Source of the DNA: Comamonas halotolerans
Lineage (GTDB): Bacteria; Pseudomonadota; Gammaproteobacteria; Burkholderiales; Burkholderiaceae_C
Direction: 5' to 3'
Assembly: GCF_030162935.1 (NCBI RefSeq)
Contig: NZ_JASAUZ010000074.1
Coordinates: 62,001 to 126,000, forward strand
Length of the DNA: 64,000 bases
Translations under genes and position numbers: made by a program
Shown: positions 34,841 to 43,361 of the stretch, one piece after another
Layout: every line of letters starts with the position of its first letter
Position numbering within the stretch: position 1 is the first letter of the stretch
The notes under the pieces: generated by a model
Database searches by the model: none
The model's input: only the letters and a program-made list of their open reading frames with translations
What the model was told of the DNA's origin: nothing

Positions 34841-36628
34841 ATGTACCAATACACAGAATTCGACAAAGCATTCCTGAGCCAACGGGCCGCCCAGTTCCGC
34901 GACCAGTTGGAGCGCTGGCAAACCGGCAAGCTTCCAGAAGATGACTTCCGCCCGCTGCGCCTGCAAAACGGCTGGTACGTTCAGCGCTACGCGCCCATGT
35001 TGCGTGTGGCCATTCCCTATGGAGAAGTTTCCAGCGCTCAGATTCGCGTGCTGGCACGCGTGGCACGCGAGTATGACGAGCCCGAAGCCGAGGTCTTCCG
35101 GCAAGCCATGGAAGGTCAGGGCAAATTGGGTACCACTTTCTTGCCGACCCACTGCGCCCACTTCACTACGCGAACCAATGTGCAATTCAACTGGATCCCG
35201 CTATCCAAAGCTGCCGATGTGATGGAGCTGCTGGCCACCGTGAACTTGCACGGCATCCAGACCAGTGGCAACTGCATTCGCAACACCACCACCGACGCCC
35301 TGGCTGGCGTGGCCGTCGATGAAATTGTTGATCCTCGCCCCTACGCAGAAATTCTGCGCCAGTGGACCACGCTGCACCCCGAATTCGCCTTTCTTCCACG
35401 AAAGTTCAAGATTGCCATTTCGGGTGCCCGTGAAGACCGCGCAGCCACAGGCTGGCACGACGTGGGCCTGCATCTGCTGAAAAATGATGCTGGCGAGATC
35501 GGCTTCAAGGTGTTTGTAGGCGGCGGCATGGGCCGCACACCGGTAGTCGGCACCGTGATCCGTGAGTTCCTGCCCTGGAACCAGATCATGAACTACATCG
35601 AAGCCATTGTGCGCGTCTACAACGAGCTGGGCCGCCGCGACAACAAATACAAGGCGCGCATCAAGATTCTGGTGAAAGCAGAAGGCCAGGCCTATATCGA
35701 TGCCGTGGAAGAAGAGTTCCGCCAGATCGTGGAGATTGACGGCGGGCCACACACCATCCCTCAAGCGGAGTTTGACCGTGTGGCTGCCTGCTTCGTAGAC
35801 CCCGAACTGCCCGCGATCGCCGATGTGGAACCCGCAAAAGCCGAGCAGGAGCTGATAGAAAATGCCGCCCGCCACCCTGCGTTTGCACGCTGGCTCAGCC
35901 GCAATGTGCACCAGCACCGCAATCCACAGCTGCGTGCCGTGACTTTGTCGTTCAAGCGACCTGGGCAGGCACCAGGTGATGCCACCGGTGACCAACTGGA
36001 TGCTCTGGCTCAATTGATGGACACCTACTCCGCCGGTGAGGCACGCATCACCCACGACCAGAACGTGGTGTTGCCCTGGGTGCACGTCAGCCAGTTGTTT
36101 GCCCTATGGCAGGACGCCAAGGCGCTAGGCCTTGCCAGCACCAACGTAGCGCTGCTGACCGACATGATTGCCTGCCCCGGCGGTGATTTCTGCGCGCTGG
36201 CCAATGCCCGCAGCCTGCCCATTGCAGAAGCCATTACCCAGCGCTACCAGGACCTAGACGAGCTGGACGACATTGGCGAGATTGATCTGCACATCAGCGG
36301 CTGCATCAACAGCTGCGGCCACCACCACAGCGGGCACATCGGCATTCTGGGCGTGGATAAGGATGGCAAGGAGTGGTACCAGGTAACGCTGGGTGGCTCG
36401 GACGGCTCCACGCTGTCGGGCAACAACCAGGCGGGCAAGGTGATTGGTCCCTCATTCTCCGCCGCTGAAGTGCCGGATGTGCTGGAAGCCGTGTTGAACA
36501 TCTACCGCGACCTGCGCGAGCCCGGTGAGCACTTCATCGATGCCGTACGCCGCATCGGCCTGGAGCCCTTCAAGGAAGCTGGCAAGGCTGCACGTCACCC
36601 CGTGCAAGAAGTCGCGGAAGTAGCTTGA
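34841..36628 (+). CDS. cysI: sulfite reductase hemoprotein (CysI-type)
   Basis: This 595-residue siroheme and [4Fe-4S] enzyme reduces sulfite to sulfide. It shows the duplicated ferredoxin-like half-domains (VAIPYGEVSSAQIRVLA, TTRTNVQFNWIPL). The cluster cysteines are C445 and C451 (MIACPGGDFCALANARS) and C488 and C492 (HISGCINSCGHHHSGHIG). It is of the single-chain kind found in Burkholderiales and probably takes electrons from ferredoxin or a separate flavoprotein, since no cysJ is present. The start at 34841 (MYQYTEFDKAFL) fits homologues. It is the first gene of the sulfate-assimilation operon. Confidence 0.92.
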   Translation: MYQYTEFDKAFLSQRAAQFRDQLERWQTGKLPEDDFRPLRLQNGWYVQRYAPMLRVAIPYGEVSSAQIRVLARVAREYDEPEAEVFRQAMEGQGKLGTTFLPTHCAHFTTRTNVQFNWIPLSKAADVMELLATVNLHGIQTSGNCIRNTTTDALAGVAVDEIVDPRPYAEILRQWTTLHPEFAFLPRKFKIAISGAREDRAATGWHDVGLHLLKNDAGEIGFKVFVGGGMGRTPVVGTVIREFLPWNQIMNYIEAIVRVYNELGRRDNKYKARIKILVKAEGQAYIDAVEEEFRQIVEIDGGPHTIPQAEFDRVAACFVDPELPAIADVEPAKAEQELIENAARHPAFARWLSRNVHQHRNPQLRAVTLSFKRPGQAPGDATGDQLDALAQLMDTYSAGEARITHDQNVVLPWVHVSQLFALWQDAKALGLASTNVALLTDMIACPGGDFCALANARSLPIAEAITQRYQDLDELDDIGEIDLHISGCINSCGHHHSGHIGILGVDKDGKEWYQVTLGGSDGSTLSGNNQAGKVIGPSFSAAEVPDVLEAVLNIYRDLREPGEHFIDAVRRIGLEPFKEAGKAARHPVQEVAEVA

Positions 36629-36654
36629 GCAGCAAGAAGAACAAGGACTGAACC

Positions 36655-37038
36655 ATGAAAATTCTGGCCCAAAATGAATACCATGCGCCCGCCGAAAGCA
36701 CCGGCAGCATACTGGTGCTGGCCAACGACGTGAATGCGCTGGAGGTGGATCTGGATGGGATTACGCAGATAGATCTGCACTTTCCTGCCTTCACCGATGG
36801 CCGTGCCTTCAGCCAGGCCTATCTGCTGCGCCGCCGCCGCAAGTTTGCGGGCGACATTCGCGCTACCGGCGATGTGCTGATCGACCAATTGGTGCAGATG
36901 CACCGCACGGGTTTCAGCTCTGCCGTGCTGCGCGAAGGCGTGGATGCTGCCGATGCACAACGCCAGTTCGAGCGCTTCAGTGGCTTTTACCAGGCTGATG
37001 CTGTCAACACCACGCCTCATTTTGCGGAGTCCGTATGA
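36655..37038 (+). CDS. DUF934 protein of the sulfate-assimilation operon
   Basis: This 127-residue protein of family DUF934 is almost always found between cysI and cysH. It contains HFPAFTDGRAFSQAYLLRRR, GDIRATGDVLIDQLVQMHRTGF and the acidic C-terminal part. It has no signal peptide or metal motif. An accessory role in sulfite reduction is an inference from context. It overlaps the start of cysH by 4 bases. Confidence 0.9.
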   Translation: MKILAQNEYHAPAESTGSILVLANDVNALEVDLDGITQIDLHFPAFTDGRAFSQAYLLRRRRKFAGDIRATGDVLIDQLVQMHRTGFSSAVLREGVDAADAQRQFERFSGFYQADAVNTTPHFAESV

Positions 37039-37658
37039 GCCAGCTCGACATCTCCCGCATCAATGCCGAACTTGGCCACAACGCCCAGGCCCTGGTGCAA
37101 TGGGCGCTGGAGCTTGACCAAACACCTATTGTCACGACCAACTTCCGTCCATTCGAGGCCGTCATTTTGCACATGGTCACCCAGGTAAAACCCGATGTGC
37201 CGGTGATCTGGATGGACAACGGCTACAACACCGAGGCCACCTATCAGTTTGCCGATGCCGTGACCCGACAGTTGGGCCTGAATCTGAAGATTTACCTGCC
37301 CTTGCGCTCACGCGCCCACCGCGAGGCCGTGGAAGGTCCCACACCGGCGCTGGATGATCCACGCCACGCAGCCTTTACCGAAGAGGTCAAGCTCGAACCC
37401 TTTGCGCGAGCCTTGCGCGAGACGCAGCCCAAGGTCTGGTTCACAGCCCTTCGCGCGACCGATAGCGCGGTGCGTGCCCAGATGGAGCCGGTGAGCATCA
37501 ACCCCGATGGGCTGATCAAGGTCGCGCCATTGCTGCACTGGTCTTCCAAGGACCTCTATGACTACTGCGAAAAGCACGGTCTTCCCAATAACTTCGACTA
37601 TGTGGACCCCACCAAAGGGGAAGAACAGCGCGAATGCGGTCTGCATCTCGCCCATTGA
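37035..37658 (+). CDS. cysH: phosphoadenylyl-sulfate/adenylyl-sulfate reductase
   Basis: This 207-residue CysH reduces activated sulfate to sulfite with thioredoxin. The catalytic ECGLH is present at the C-terminus and the family motif PVIWMDNGYNTEATYQFA near residue 55. Only two Cys occur in the protein, and the CC...CxxC set that holds the [4Fe-4S] cluster of APS reductases is missing. The sequence EEVKLEPFARAL lies at the expected place, as in E. coli-type PAPS reductase. A PAPS substrate is therefore likely, requiring an APS kinase not seen in this window. A GGAG precedes the ATG. Confidence 0.9.
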   Translation: MSQLDISRINAELGHNAQALVQWALELDQTPIVTTNFRPFEAVILHMVTQVKPDVPVIWMDNGYNTEATYQFADAVTRQLGLNLKIYLPLRSRAHREAVEGPTPALDDPRHAAFTEEVKLEPFARALRETQPKVWFTALRATDSAVRAQMEPVSINPDGLIKVAPLLHWSSKDLYDYCEKHGLPNNFDYVDPTKGEEQRECGLHLAH

Positions 37659-37734
37659 ACGCCTGCACCTCGCAAACTTTGCTGCCAACACCGCGCTCAA
37701 GCTTGTTGGCGCTTGATTGGATTGGAATTACGAC

Positions 37735-38667
37735 ATGAACGCCCGTGTTGACAACCACGTGCTGAGTCAGCTCAGCAACCGCCACCTGGATGCGCTGGAA
37801 GAAGAAACCATCTTCATCCTGCGCGAAGTGGCCGCCGCCTTTGAACGCCCTGCCCTGCTGTTTTCCGGTGGCAAGGACTCTCTGGTCATGCTGCGCTGTG
37901 CTGAAAAGGCATTCGGTGCAGGCCGCATCCCCTACCCCTTGCTGATGATCGACACTGGTCACAACTTTCCCGAAGTGACCGATTTTCGAGATTTCCGCGC
38001 CAAGGAGCTGGGTGCAGAACTGATTGTGCGCAGTGTGGAAGACTCAATGGCCCGCGGCACCGTGCGCCTGGCGCACCCGGGTGAGAGCCGCAATGTGCAC
38101 CAGTCTGTCACCTTGCTGGAGGCAATCGAGGAGTTCCGCTTTGACGCACTGATCGGCGGCGCTCGCCGCGATGAAGAAAAGGCTCGCGCCAAGGAACGCA
38201 TATTCAGCCACCGCGACAGCTTCGGCCAGTGGCAGCCCAAGGCCCAACGCCCCGAGTTGTGGACACTGTTCAACACCCGCATTGCACAAGGCGAGCATTT
38301 CCGAGTGTTCCCCATTTCGAACTGGACTGAACTGGACGTGTGGCAGTACATCGAGCGCGAGCAAATCGCGCTGCCGTCGATTTACTACACCCACCAGCGT
38401 CAGGTCGTGGAGCGAAAAGGCCTTCTGGTGCCCGTCACCGAACTGACACCGCCAAAGGATGGCGAAGAAGTCGTTCTTCGCGATGTGCGTTTTCGCACCG
38501 TGGGTGACATCACCTGCACCTGCCCTGTGGAAAGCACTGCCGCCACAGCAGCCGACATCGTGATCGAGACTCTGGCCGCAGAGGTCAGCGAGCGTGGAGC
38601 CACCCGCATGGACGACAAGACCAGTGATGCCTCCATGGAAAAGCGCAAGAAGGACGGTTATTTCTAA
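37735..38667 (+). CDS. cysD: sulfate adenylyltransferase subunit 2
   Basis: This 310-residue small subunit of ATP sulfurylase makes APS from sulfate and ATP. The PP-loop motif LLFSGGKDSLVMLRC is near residue 40. Other family segments are LLMIDTGHNFPEVTDFRD, ALIGGARRDEEKARAKERIFS, WTELDVWQYIE and the C-terminal KRKKDGYF. The start at 37735 has GGAAT 8 bases ahead. It shares one base with cysN (TAATG). Confidence 0.96.
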   Translation: MNARVDNHVLSQLSNRHLDALEEETIFILREVAAAFERPALLFSGGKDSLVMLRCAEKAFGAGRIPYPLLMIDTGHNFPEVTDFRDFRAKELGAELIVRSVEDSMARGTVRLAHPGESRNVHQSVTLLEAIEEFRFDALIGGARRDEEKARAKERIFSHRDSFGQWQPKAQRPELWTLFNTRIAQGEHFRVFPISNWTELDVWQYIEREQIALPSIYYTHQRQVVERKGLLVPVTELTPPKDGEEVVLRDVRFRTVGDITCTCPVESTAATAADIVIETLAAEVSERGATRMDDKTSDASMEKRKKDGYF

Positions 38668-40040
38668 TGACAACCCAAAATACAGCCTCCATCACGGGCA
38701 CAGCCAATGTGGCGGTGCCCTTTGGCATCAACCCTGAACTGTCATCGGCCCTGCGCTTTATCACCTGCGGCTCGGTCGATGATGGCAAATCCACGCTCAT
38801 TGGGCGCCTGCTGGTCGATACCCGCGCCGTGCTGCAAGACCAGCTGGCCGGTGTCACCAAGTCCGGTGAAACTGATCTGGCCCTGCTCACCGACGGACTT
38901 TCGGCCGAGCGTGAGCAAGGCATCACGATTGACGTGGCCTACCGCTACTTCAATACCGATGCACGCAAATTCATCATTGGCGACGCACCTGGCCACGAGC
39001 AGTACACACGCAACATGGTGACTGCGGCCTCCAGTGCCGATGCTGCTGTGGTGCTGGTGGATGCCACCAAGCTGGAATGGCAAAACCCCGGGCTTACCCT
39101 CCTGCCGCAAACGCGCCGACACAGCCTGCTGGTACACCTGCTGCGCGTGCATTCGCTGGTGTTTGCCGTGAACAAGCTCGACGCTGTGGATGACCCCACG
39201 CAAGCCTTCGCCCACATCCGTGACGCGCTGCAGCGCTTTGCGCAAGAAGCGGGCATTGCCGTCAGTGCCACCATTCCTGTTTCGGCGCTCAAGGGTTACA
39301 ACGTGGTCACCCGTGAGGCTGGCTGGGCGGGCTATGACGGCCCCAGTCTTTTGCAGTTGCTTGAAAAGTTGCCCAACACCCCCGCTGACAGCGATCTGCC
39401 GCTGGCATTGCCCGTGCAGTGGGTGGAGAAGTTCCACGACAGCGCCATCACCACCCAGGGCCGTCGCGTGTTCTGGGGCCGTGTGGCTGCAGGAGTAGCG
39501 AAAGTGGGCGCGCAAGTGCAGATTCTGCCCAGTGGCCAACTGGCCACAGTTGCGCAGGTCATCGACCATGGCCGAGCCCCGAAAGACGTGGATGCAGGTT
39601 TATCTGCTGGCATTACGTTGGATAGAGAGGTGGATGTTTCACGCGGTGACTGGATTGTGGCTGCTCCTGCCGCAACCAACAGTGCGGACGACGACTTCGA
39701 CACACCTGCTCCGCAGCCGACTTGGCCCAGCAGCCGCACATTCAGTGCCACCGTGGCCTGGATGGACAACGACCCCCTGGTGCCCGGCCGTGTTTATTGG
39801 GCATTGCATGGTCACCGCTGGGTCAAAGCCAAGGCACAACGCGTGGTACACCGCCTGAACATTCATACGCTGGAAGAAGAAACCTCCACGCAGCTGGAGC
39901 CCAATGCCATTGGTGTGGTGGACTTTTCTCTACAGGAATCTATTCCAGCAAGCAGCTTTAACCACAGCCGCGCCCTGGGCTCTATGATCTTGGTCGACAC
40001 CGCCAGCAATGCCACTGCCGCAGCTGTTTTGGTGCGCTAA
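38667..40040 (+). CDS. cysN: sulfate adenylyltransferase subunit 1 (GTPase)
   Basis: This 457-residue GTPase subunit drives CysD. It has the EF-Tu-like G domain with the P-loop TCGSVDDGKSTLIGRLL (about 30-45), the switch region EREQGITIDVAYRYF, DAPGHEQYTRNM, and NKLD. Two beta-barrel domains follow. There is no C-terminal APS kinase (CysC) extension. It is the last gene of the cys operon. Confidence 0.95.
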   Translation: MTTQNTASITGTANVAVPFGINPELSSALRFITCGSVDDGKSTLIGRLLVDTRAVLQDQLAGVTKSGETDLALLTDGLSAEREQGITIDVAYRYFNTDARKFIIGDAPGHEQYTRNMVTAASSADAAVVLVDATKLEWQNPGLTLLPQTRRHSLLVHLLRVHSLVFAVNKLDAVDDPTQAFAHIRDALQRFAQEAGIAVSATIPVSALKGYNVVTREAGWAGYDGPSLLQLLEKLPNTPADSDLPLALPVQWVEKFHDSAITTQGRRVFWGRVAAGVAKVGAQVQILPSGQLATVAQVIDHGRAPKDVDAGLSAGITLDREVDVSRGDWIVAAPAATNSADDDFDTPAPQPTWPSSRTFSATVAWMDNDPLVPGRVYWALHGHRWVKAKAQRVVHRLNIHTLEEETSTQLEPNAIGVVDFSLQESIPASSFNHSRALGSMILVDTASNATAAAVLVR

Positions 40041-40174
40041 GTGCCTATAAAGCTTGATCTCATCGCAGAAAACACAGGTTTGCACTCTTGAATCTCTGCC
40101 AACTAGTGGCAGGGATTCAGAAAAAACCTAGAATCGTGGGTTAATACTGATCCACTGCATAAGAAGAATCCCTC

Positions 40175-40504
40175 ATGACACACGTCGTCACCGAAAACTG
40201 CATCAAATGCAAATACACCGACTGCGTGGATGTTTGCCCCGTGGACTGCTTCCGCGAAGGCCCAAACTTCCTCGTGATTGACCCTGATGAATGCATTGAC
40301 TGCGCAGTTTGCATTCCCGAGTGCCCAGCCAACGCCATTTTTGCGGAGGAAGACACACCCGCAGATCAGCTGGCATTCATCAAGCTCAACGCCGAACTGG
40401 CAGTAGCCAAAGGCTGGAAGAGCATTACTAAGCGCAAGGCTTCTTTGCCAGACGCTGACGAGTGGAATGGCAAGGAAGGTAAGCTTGCCTTGCTGGAGCG
40501 CTAA
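40175..40504 (+). CDS. fdxA: 7Fe-type ferredoxin FdxA
   Basis: This 109-residue ferredoxin has [18 protein letters not shown] and [13 protein letters not shown], giving one [3Fe-4S] and one [4Fe-4S] cluster as in FdxA of Azotobacter and Burkholderia. It carries the C-terminal extension ending [20 protein letters not shown] precedes the ATG. It is a plausible electron donor to CysI, and the adjacent ferredoxin reductase could recharge it (inference). Confidence 0.95.
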   Translation: MTHVVTENCIKCKYTDCVDVCPVDCFREGPNFLVIDPDECIDCAVCIPECPANAIFAEEDTPADQLAFIKLNAELAVAKGWKSITKRKASLPDADEWNGKEGKLALLER

Positions 40505-40538
40505 TTCTTCACCCGCATTGCGCTATCGCTATTTTTTT

Positions 40539-40565
40539 CAGCCCCAGCAATGGGGCTGTTTGCTT
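40539..40565 (+). terminator. hairpin after fdxA
   Basis: CAGCCCCA and TGGGGCTG form an 8-bp stem with a GCAA tetraloop, followed by TTTGCTTTG. The T-run is weak, so some read-through into the reductase gene is possible. Confidence 0.65.
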
Positions 40566-40579
40566 TGTAGAGCTTTTGT

Positions 40580-41656
40580 ATGACCTTGGAACACACTCTC
40601 ACCGTTCCCACGGAAATCGACGTTGCAGTCATCGGTGCAGGTGCTGTGGGCATGTTTCAGGTGTTTCAGCTGGGTTTGCAAAACCTGCACTGTCATCTGA
40701 TCGATGCACTGCCGCATCTGGGCGGTCAATGCGCAGAGTTGTACCCGCACAAACCTATCTACGACATTCCAGGCATCCAGGCATGTACCGGCGCCGAGCT
40801 GGTTGAGCGGCTGCGTGTACAGATGGCACCATTTGCGCCCACCTTGCATCTGGGACAGCAAGTACAAACGCTGCAACAGCAGGACGATGGCCGTTGGCTG
40901 CTGATTACCAGCGCCAACACTCAGCTGTTGGCTAAAGCGGTGGTGATTGCAGCAGGCGTGGGATCTTTTGTCCCGAAAACGCTCAAGCTTGACGGTATTG
41001 AGGCCTTGGTCGGCCACAGCGTGCACTACCATCCCAATGACTTGAGCAGGTTGCCCCTGGAACAGCAAGATGTGCTGGTACACGGAGGCGATGAACTGGC
41101 AGTGCAGGCTGCCCTGGATGCCCTGACCTACCGCCCCGCCAGTGTCACCCTGATGCACCGTCGTGATGTTTTCAATGCGCCACAGGCCTTGCTGCAGGCC
41201 CTACACAGCCACCAGACTGCGGGCCGCATAAGAGTGCTGGCCGCGCAACCGCAAACGCTGCACGCTCAGGAACAAGCACTGCGCAGCGTGGAAGTCAGCC
41301 TGCCTGATGGCAGCAGCCAGACTCTGCCTGTGCAGCAATGGCTGGTCTTCCAAGGTATCTCTCCCAAGCTTGGCCCAGTTGCGGACTGGGGGCTTGAACT
41401 GGTCAAAAAACAATTGCCGGTAGACACCGGCACTTTTGTGACCGAAGCCCCTGGCGTTTATGCCGTGGGCGACATCAACCTTTATCCCGGCAAACGCAAG
41501 TTGCTGCTGTGCGGCTTCCATGAAGCAACGCTGGCCGCCTTTTCAATTGCGGAATACATCACCGACAAGCCCGTGCTGCTGCAATACACCACCACCAGTA
41601 CACGCCTGCATGCGCTACTGGGTGTGGCGCAGGTCCAGGACGCCACAGCGCAATAA
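40580..41656 (+). CDS. thioredoxin-reductase-like ferredoxin-NADP(+) reductase
   Basis: This 358-residue flavoprotein of the TrxR-like FNR family transfers electrons between NADPH and ferredoxin. It has an FAD-binding DVAVIGAGAVGMFQVFQLGL and the family-specific HLGGQCAELYPHKPIYDIPG. The NADPH-binding region DVLVHGGDELAVQAALDAL departs from the usual GGGDSA. The FAD motif GVYAVGDINLYPGKRKLLLCGFHEA is near the C-terminus. It lies 75 bases after fdxA, suggesting a functional pair. Confidence 0.9.
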   Translation: MTLEHTLTVPTEIDVAVIGAGAVGMFQVFQLGLQNLHCHLIDALPHLGGQCAELYPHKPIYDIPGIQACTGAELVERLRVQMAPFAPTLHLGQQVQTLQQQDDGRWLLITSANTQLLAKAVVIAAGVGSFVPKTLKLDGIEALVGHSVHYHPNDLSRLPLEQQDVLVHGGDELAVQAALDALTYRPASVTLMHRRDVFNAPQALLQALHSHQTAGRIRVLAAQPQTLHAQEQALRSVEVSLPDGSSQTLPVQQWLVFQGISPKLGPVADWGLELVKKQLPVDTGTFVTEAPGVYAVGDINLYPGKRKLLLCGFHEATLAAFSIAEYITDKPVLLQYTTTSTRLHALLGVAQVQDATAQ

Positions 41657-41669
41657 GCCTCGACCTCAG

Positions 41670-42419
41670 TCAGCGTACCGGCAGGAATGGCAACAAAGGC
41701 CCTGCCACAATCGCCTGCCCGAATCCAATCGCTGTTCGACGCACACGCTCTGTGCCAAAGCTGGCGACCAAGTCCAGACGCGCAATGACTTTGCCCATCT
41801 CACGCTCAAAGCTGAGGTTACGCTCCTGTTCAGAAATATGGTTGGATAACAGAAGCAGCTGCCCCTGGGCGTTTCTGCGTGTGTTGAGCACCCAGTTGGC
41901 AATCTCCACATTGCGTGCTGCGTTATAGACATGCTGTGCGTGAATGCCATCCACCAGCGTGAAGCTGGTACGGCCACCGTGCGATATCAGCAACATGTCC
42001 CCCAAGGCGTACCCGAAAGCAGCAACACGATCTCCGGAAAACTCTGGACTCAGCGCTTTGCTCAAGGCTTGTACATCCCGAAGGCCATCCAGCGCGGGCC
42101 AAGGTTCACGCTCCAAAATAGCTGTGCGCACTTTGGTCAAAGCTTCCTGGCGCGAAACCGCTGTCTTACGCCATTCACCCGGATTGCGTTGGTATAGCTT
42201 GTCCATCAATCGCATGAGACTGTCGAGATTTTCTTGCATGGCCAACGTGGTAATGCGATTGCTCTCGGACTGCAGCAGCTCCTGCATGGAAAAACTGTCC
42301 CCCGCCACCTTGCCATGCGGTGCAGGTGCCGATGCGCACCCTGTCAGCAACAGAACACATCCCCATGCACACAGCAGCATGAAGGATCGAAATGATCTTT
42401 GGTGGTTTGCCAGTCCCAT
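41670..42419 (-). CDS. hypothetical lipoprotein
   Basis: This 249-residue protein matches no family that I recognise. It has a type II signal peptide with lipobox LLTGC (Cys at about 28) and a mostly helical, soluble mature domain. That domain contains QELLQSESNRITTLAMQENLDSLMRLMDKLYQRNP (one helix-rich block), PALDGLRDVQALSKALSPEFSGDRVAAF and YALGDMLLISHGG. The C-terminus is hydrophobic (AIGFGQAIVAGPLLPFLPV). It stands alone, convergent to the ferredoxin reductase gene. Confidence 0.75.
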   Translation of the reverse strand: MGLANHQRSFRSFMLLCAWGCVLLLTGCASAPAPHGKVAGDSFSMQELLQSESNRITTLAMQENLDSLMRLMDKLYQRNPGEWRKTAVSRQEALTKVRTAILEREPWPALDGLRDVQALSKALSPEFSGDRVAAFGYALGDMLLISHGGRTSFTLVDGIHAQHVYNAARNVEIANWVLNTRRNAQGQLLLLSNHISEQERNLSFEREMGKVIARLDLVASFGTERVRRTAIGFGQAIVAGPLLPFLPVR

Positions 42420-42589
42420 GAGTGAAGCATATCCAAGGGCTTGCCATGCACCAACTACTGTTTGAAACCTCTGTCATTTCTTGACATATACCAAATTCTG
42501 TCAATTCTTGGGGGCAAACCGGTTCAATTACGAGGAAGTTTGCAGCGCAGGTGTGCCAGATAATTGCGTGCCTTCTTATTAGCAATGCA

Positions 42590-43216
42590 ATGCCCGCAGA
42601 AACTGCACAACGCCGCCAAAGACTGCCCGCTGAGGTCCGTATCAACCAGATACTGGATGCGGCACTGGCCGAGTTTTCTCAACACGGCTTTAAAGCAGCG
42701 CGCATGGAAGACATTGCACAAGCTGCGCATTTGTCTAAAGGAGGCTTGTATGCGCACTTCCCCAGTAAAGAGTCGCTGCTCCAAACCTTGCTTCAGCGTG
42801 TGGTGGAGCAGCCTCTGCAGGAGAATCTGCATTGGTGGCCGCAAGGCGTCCAGACTCTTGATGCCTTGGTGAACGCATTCGTGGATCACACCATTGATCG
42901 TTTGATGGATCCAGCGTTCCTGCCAACCATCCGGCTGCTTTTGGCTGAGTCGCCGCGTTTGCCTGCAGGCATACAAGACTGGCATGCCAAGATGATGCAG
43001 CTGCACTATGACAACCATGAGCGCCTGATCCAGCGTGCGGTTGCGGAAGGACTTCTAAACCAGACGCCAAAAGCTGAGGATTGCACCATCTTGATGCTCC
43101 CCATGATGCACACCCTGCTGATGGTGCTTGCCAGTGGCTCCCCAATAACCCCTGCACAGCTAGAAGCGCTGCGTCCACAAAACAAAATGCTGCTCATGCG
43201 ATTGCTGCGCACTTGA
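42590..43216 (+). CDS. TetR-family transcriptional regulator
   Basis: This 208-residue TetR-type repressor has an N-terminal helix-turn-helix (INQILDAALAEFSQHGFKAARMEDIAQAAHLSKGGLYAHFPSKESLL in short motifs, about 20-65). The helical C-terminal domain would bind a ligand. The frame extends 13 codons upstream, but MPAETAQRRQRLPAEVR is a natural start. It precedes a four-gene efflux operon, with a palindromic operator in the gap, so it is probably the local repressor. Confidence 0.88.
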   Translation: MPAETAQRRQRLPAEVRINQILDAALAEFSQHGFKAARMEDIAQAAHLSKGGLYAHFPSKESLLQTLLQRVVEQPLQENLHWWPQGVQTLDALVNAFVDHTIDRLMDPAFLPTIRLLLAESPRLPAGIQDWHAKMMQLHYDNHERLIQRAVAEGLLNQTPKAEDCTILMLPMMHTLLMVLASGSPITPAQLEALRPQNKMLLMRLLRT

Positions 43217-43259
43217 TGGTGTGCTTTCACCTTAGCCGCAGCTTCCATTCTCACTAAAG

Positions 43260-43273
43260 ACCGACCAGTCGGT
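43260..43273. promoter_or_regulatory. TetR-type operator before the efflux operon
   Basis: ACCGACCAGTCGGT is a 14-base palindrome (arms ACCGAC/GTCGGT) of the form bound by many TetR regulators. It lies 43 bases after the tetR-like stop and about 90 bases before the nodT-like start. Confidence 0.65.
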
Positions 43274-43361
43274 AGCAATCTTGATGTAACTCAAGGCCAT
43301 TCTGGCCACCAACTTTCACACTGTGCTCAGCCGCCGCATTGAGCGGTCTCTTCGCACAGTT

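Noticed and set aside
34646-35185. Minus-strand 179-codon frame overlapping the cysI start
   Set aside because: It overlaps the conserved N-terminus of CysI and has no recognisable family.
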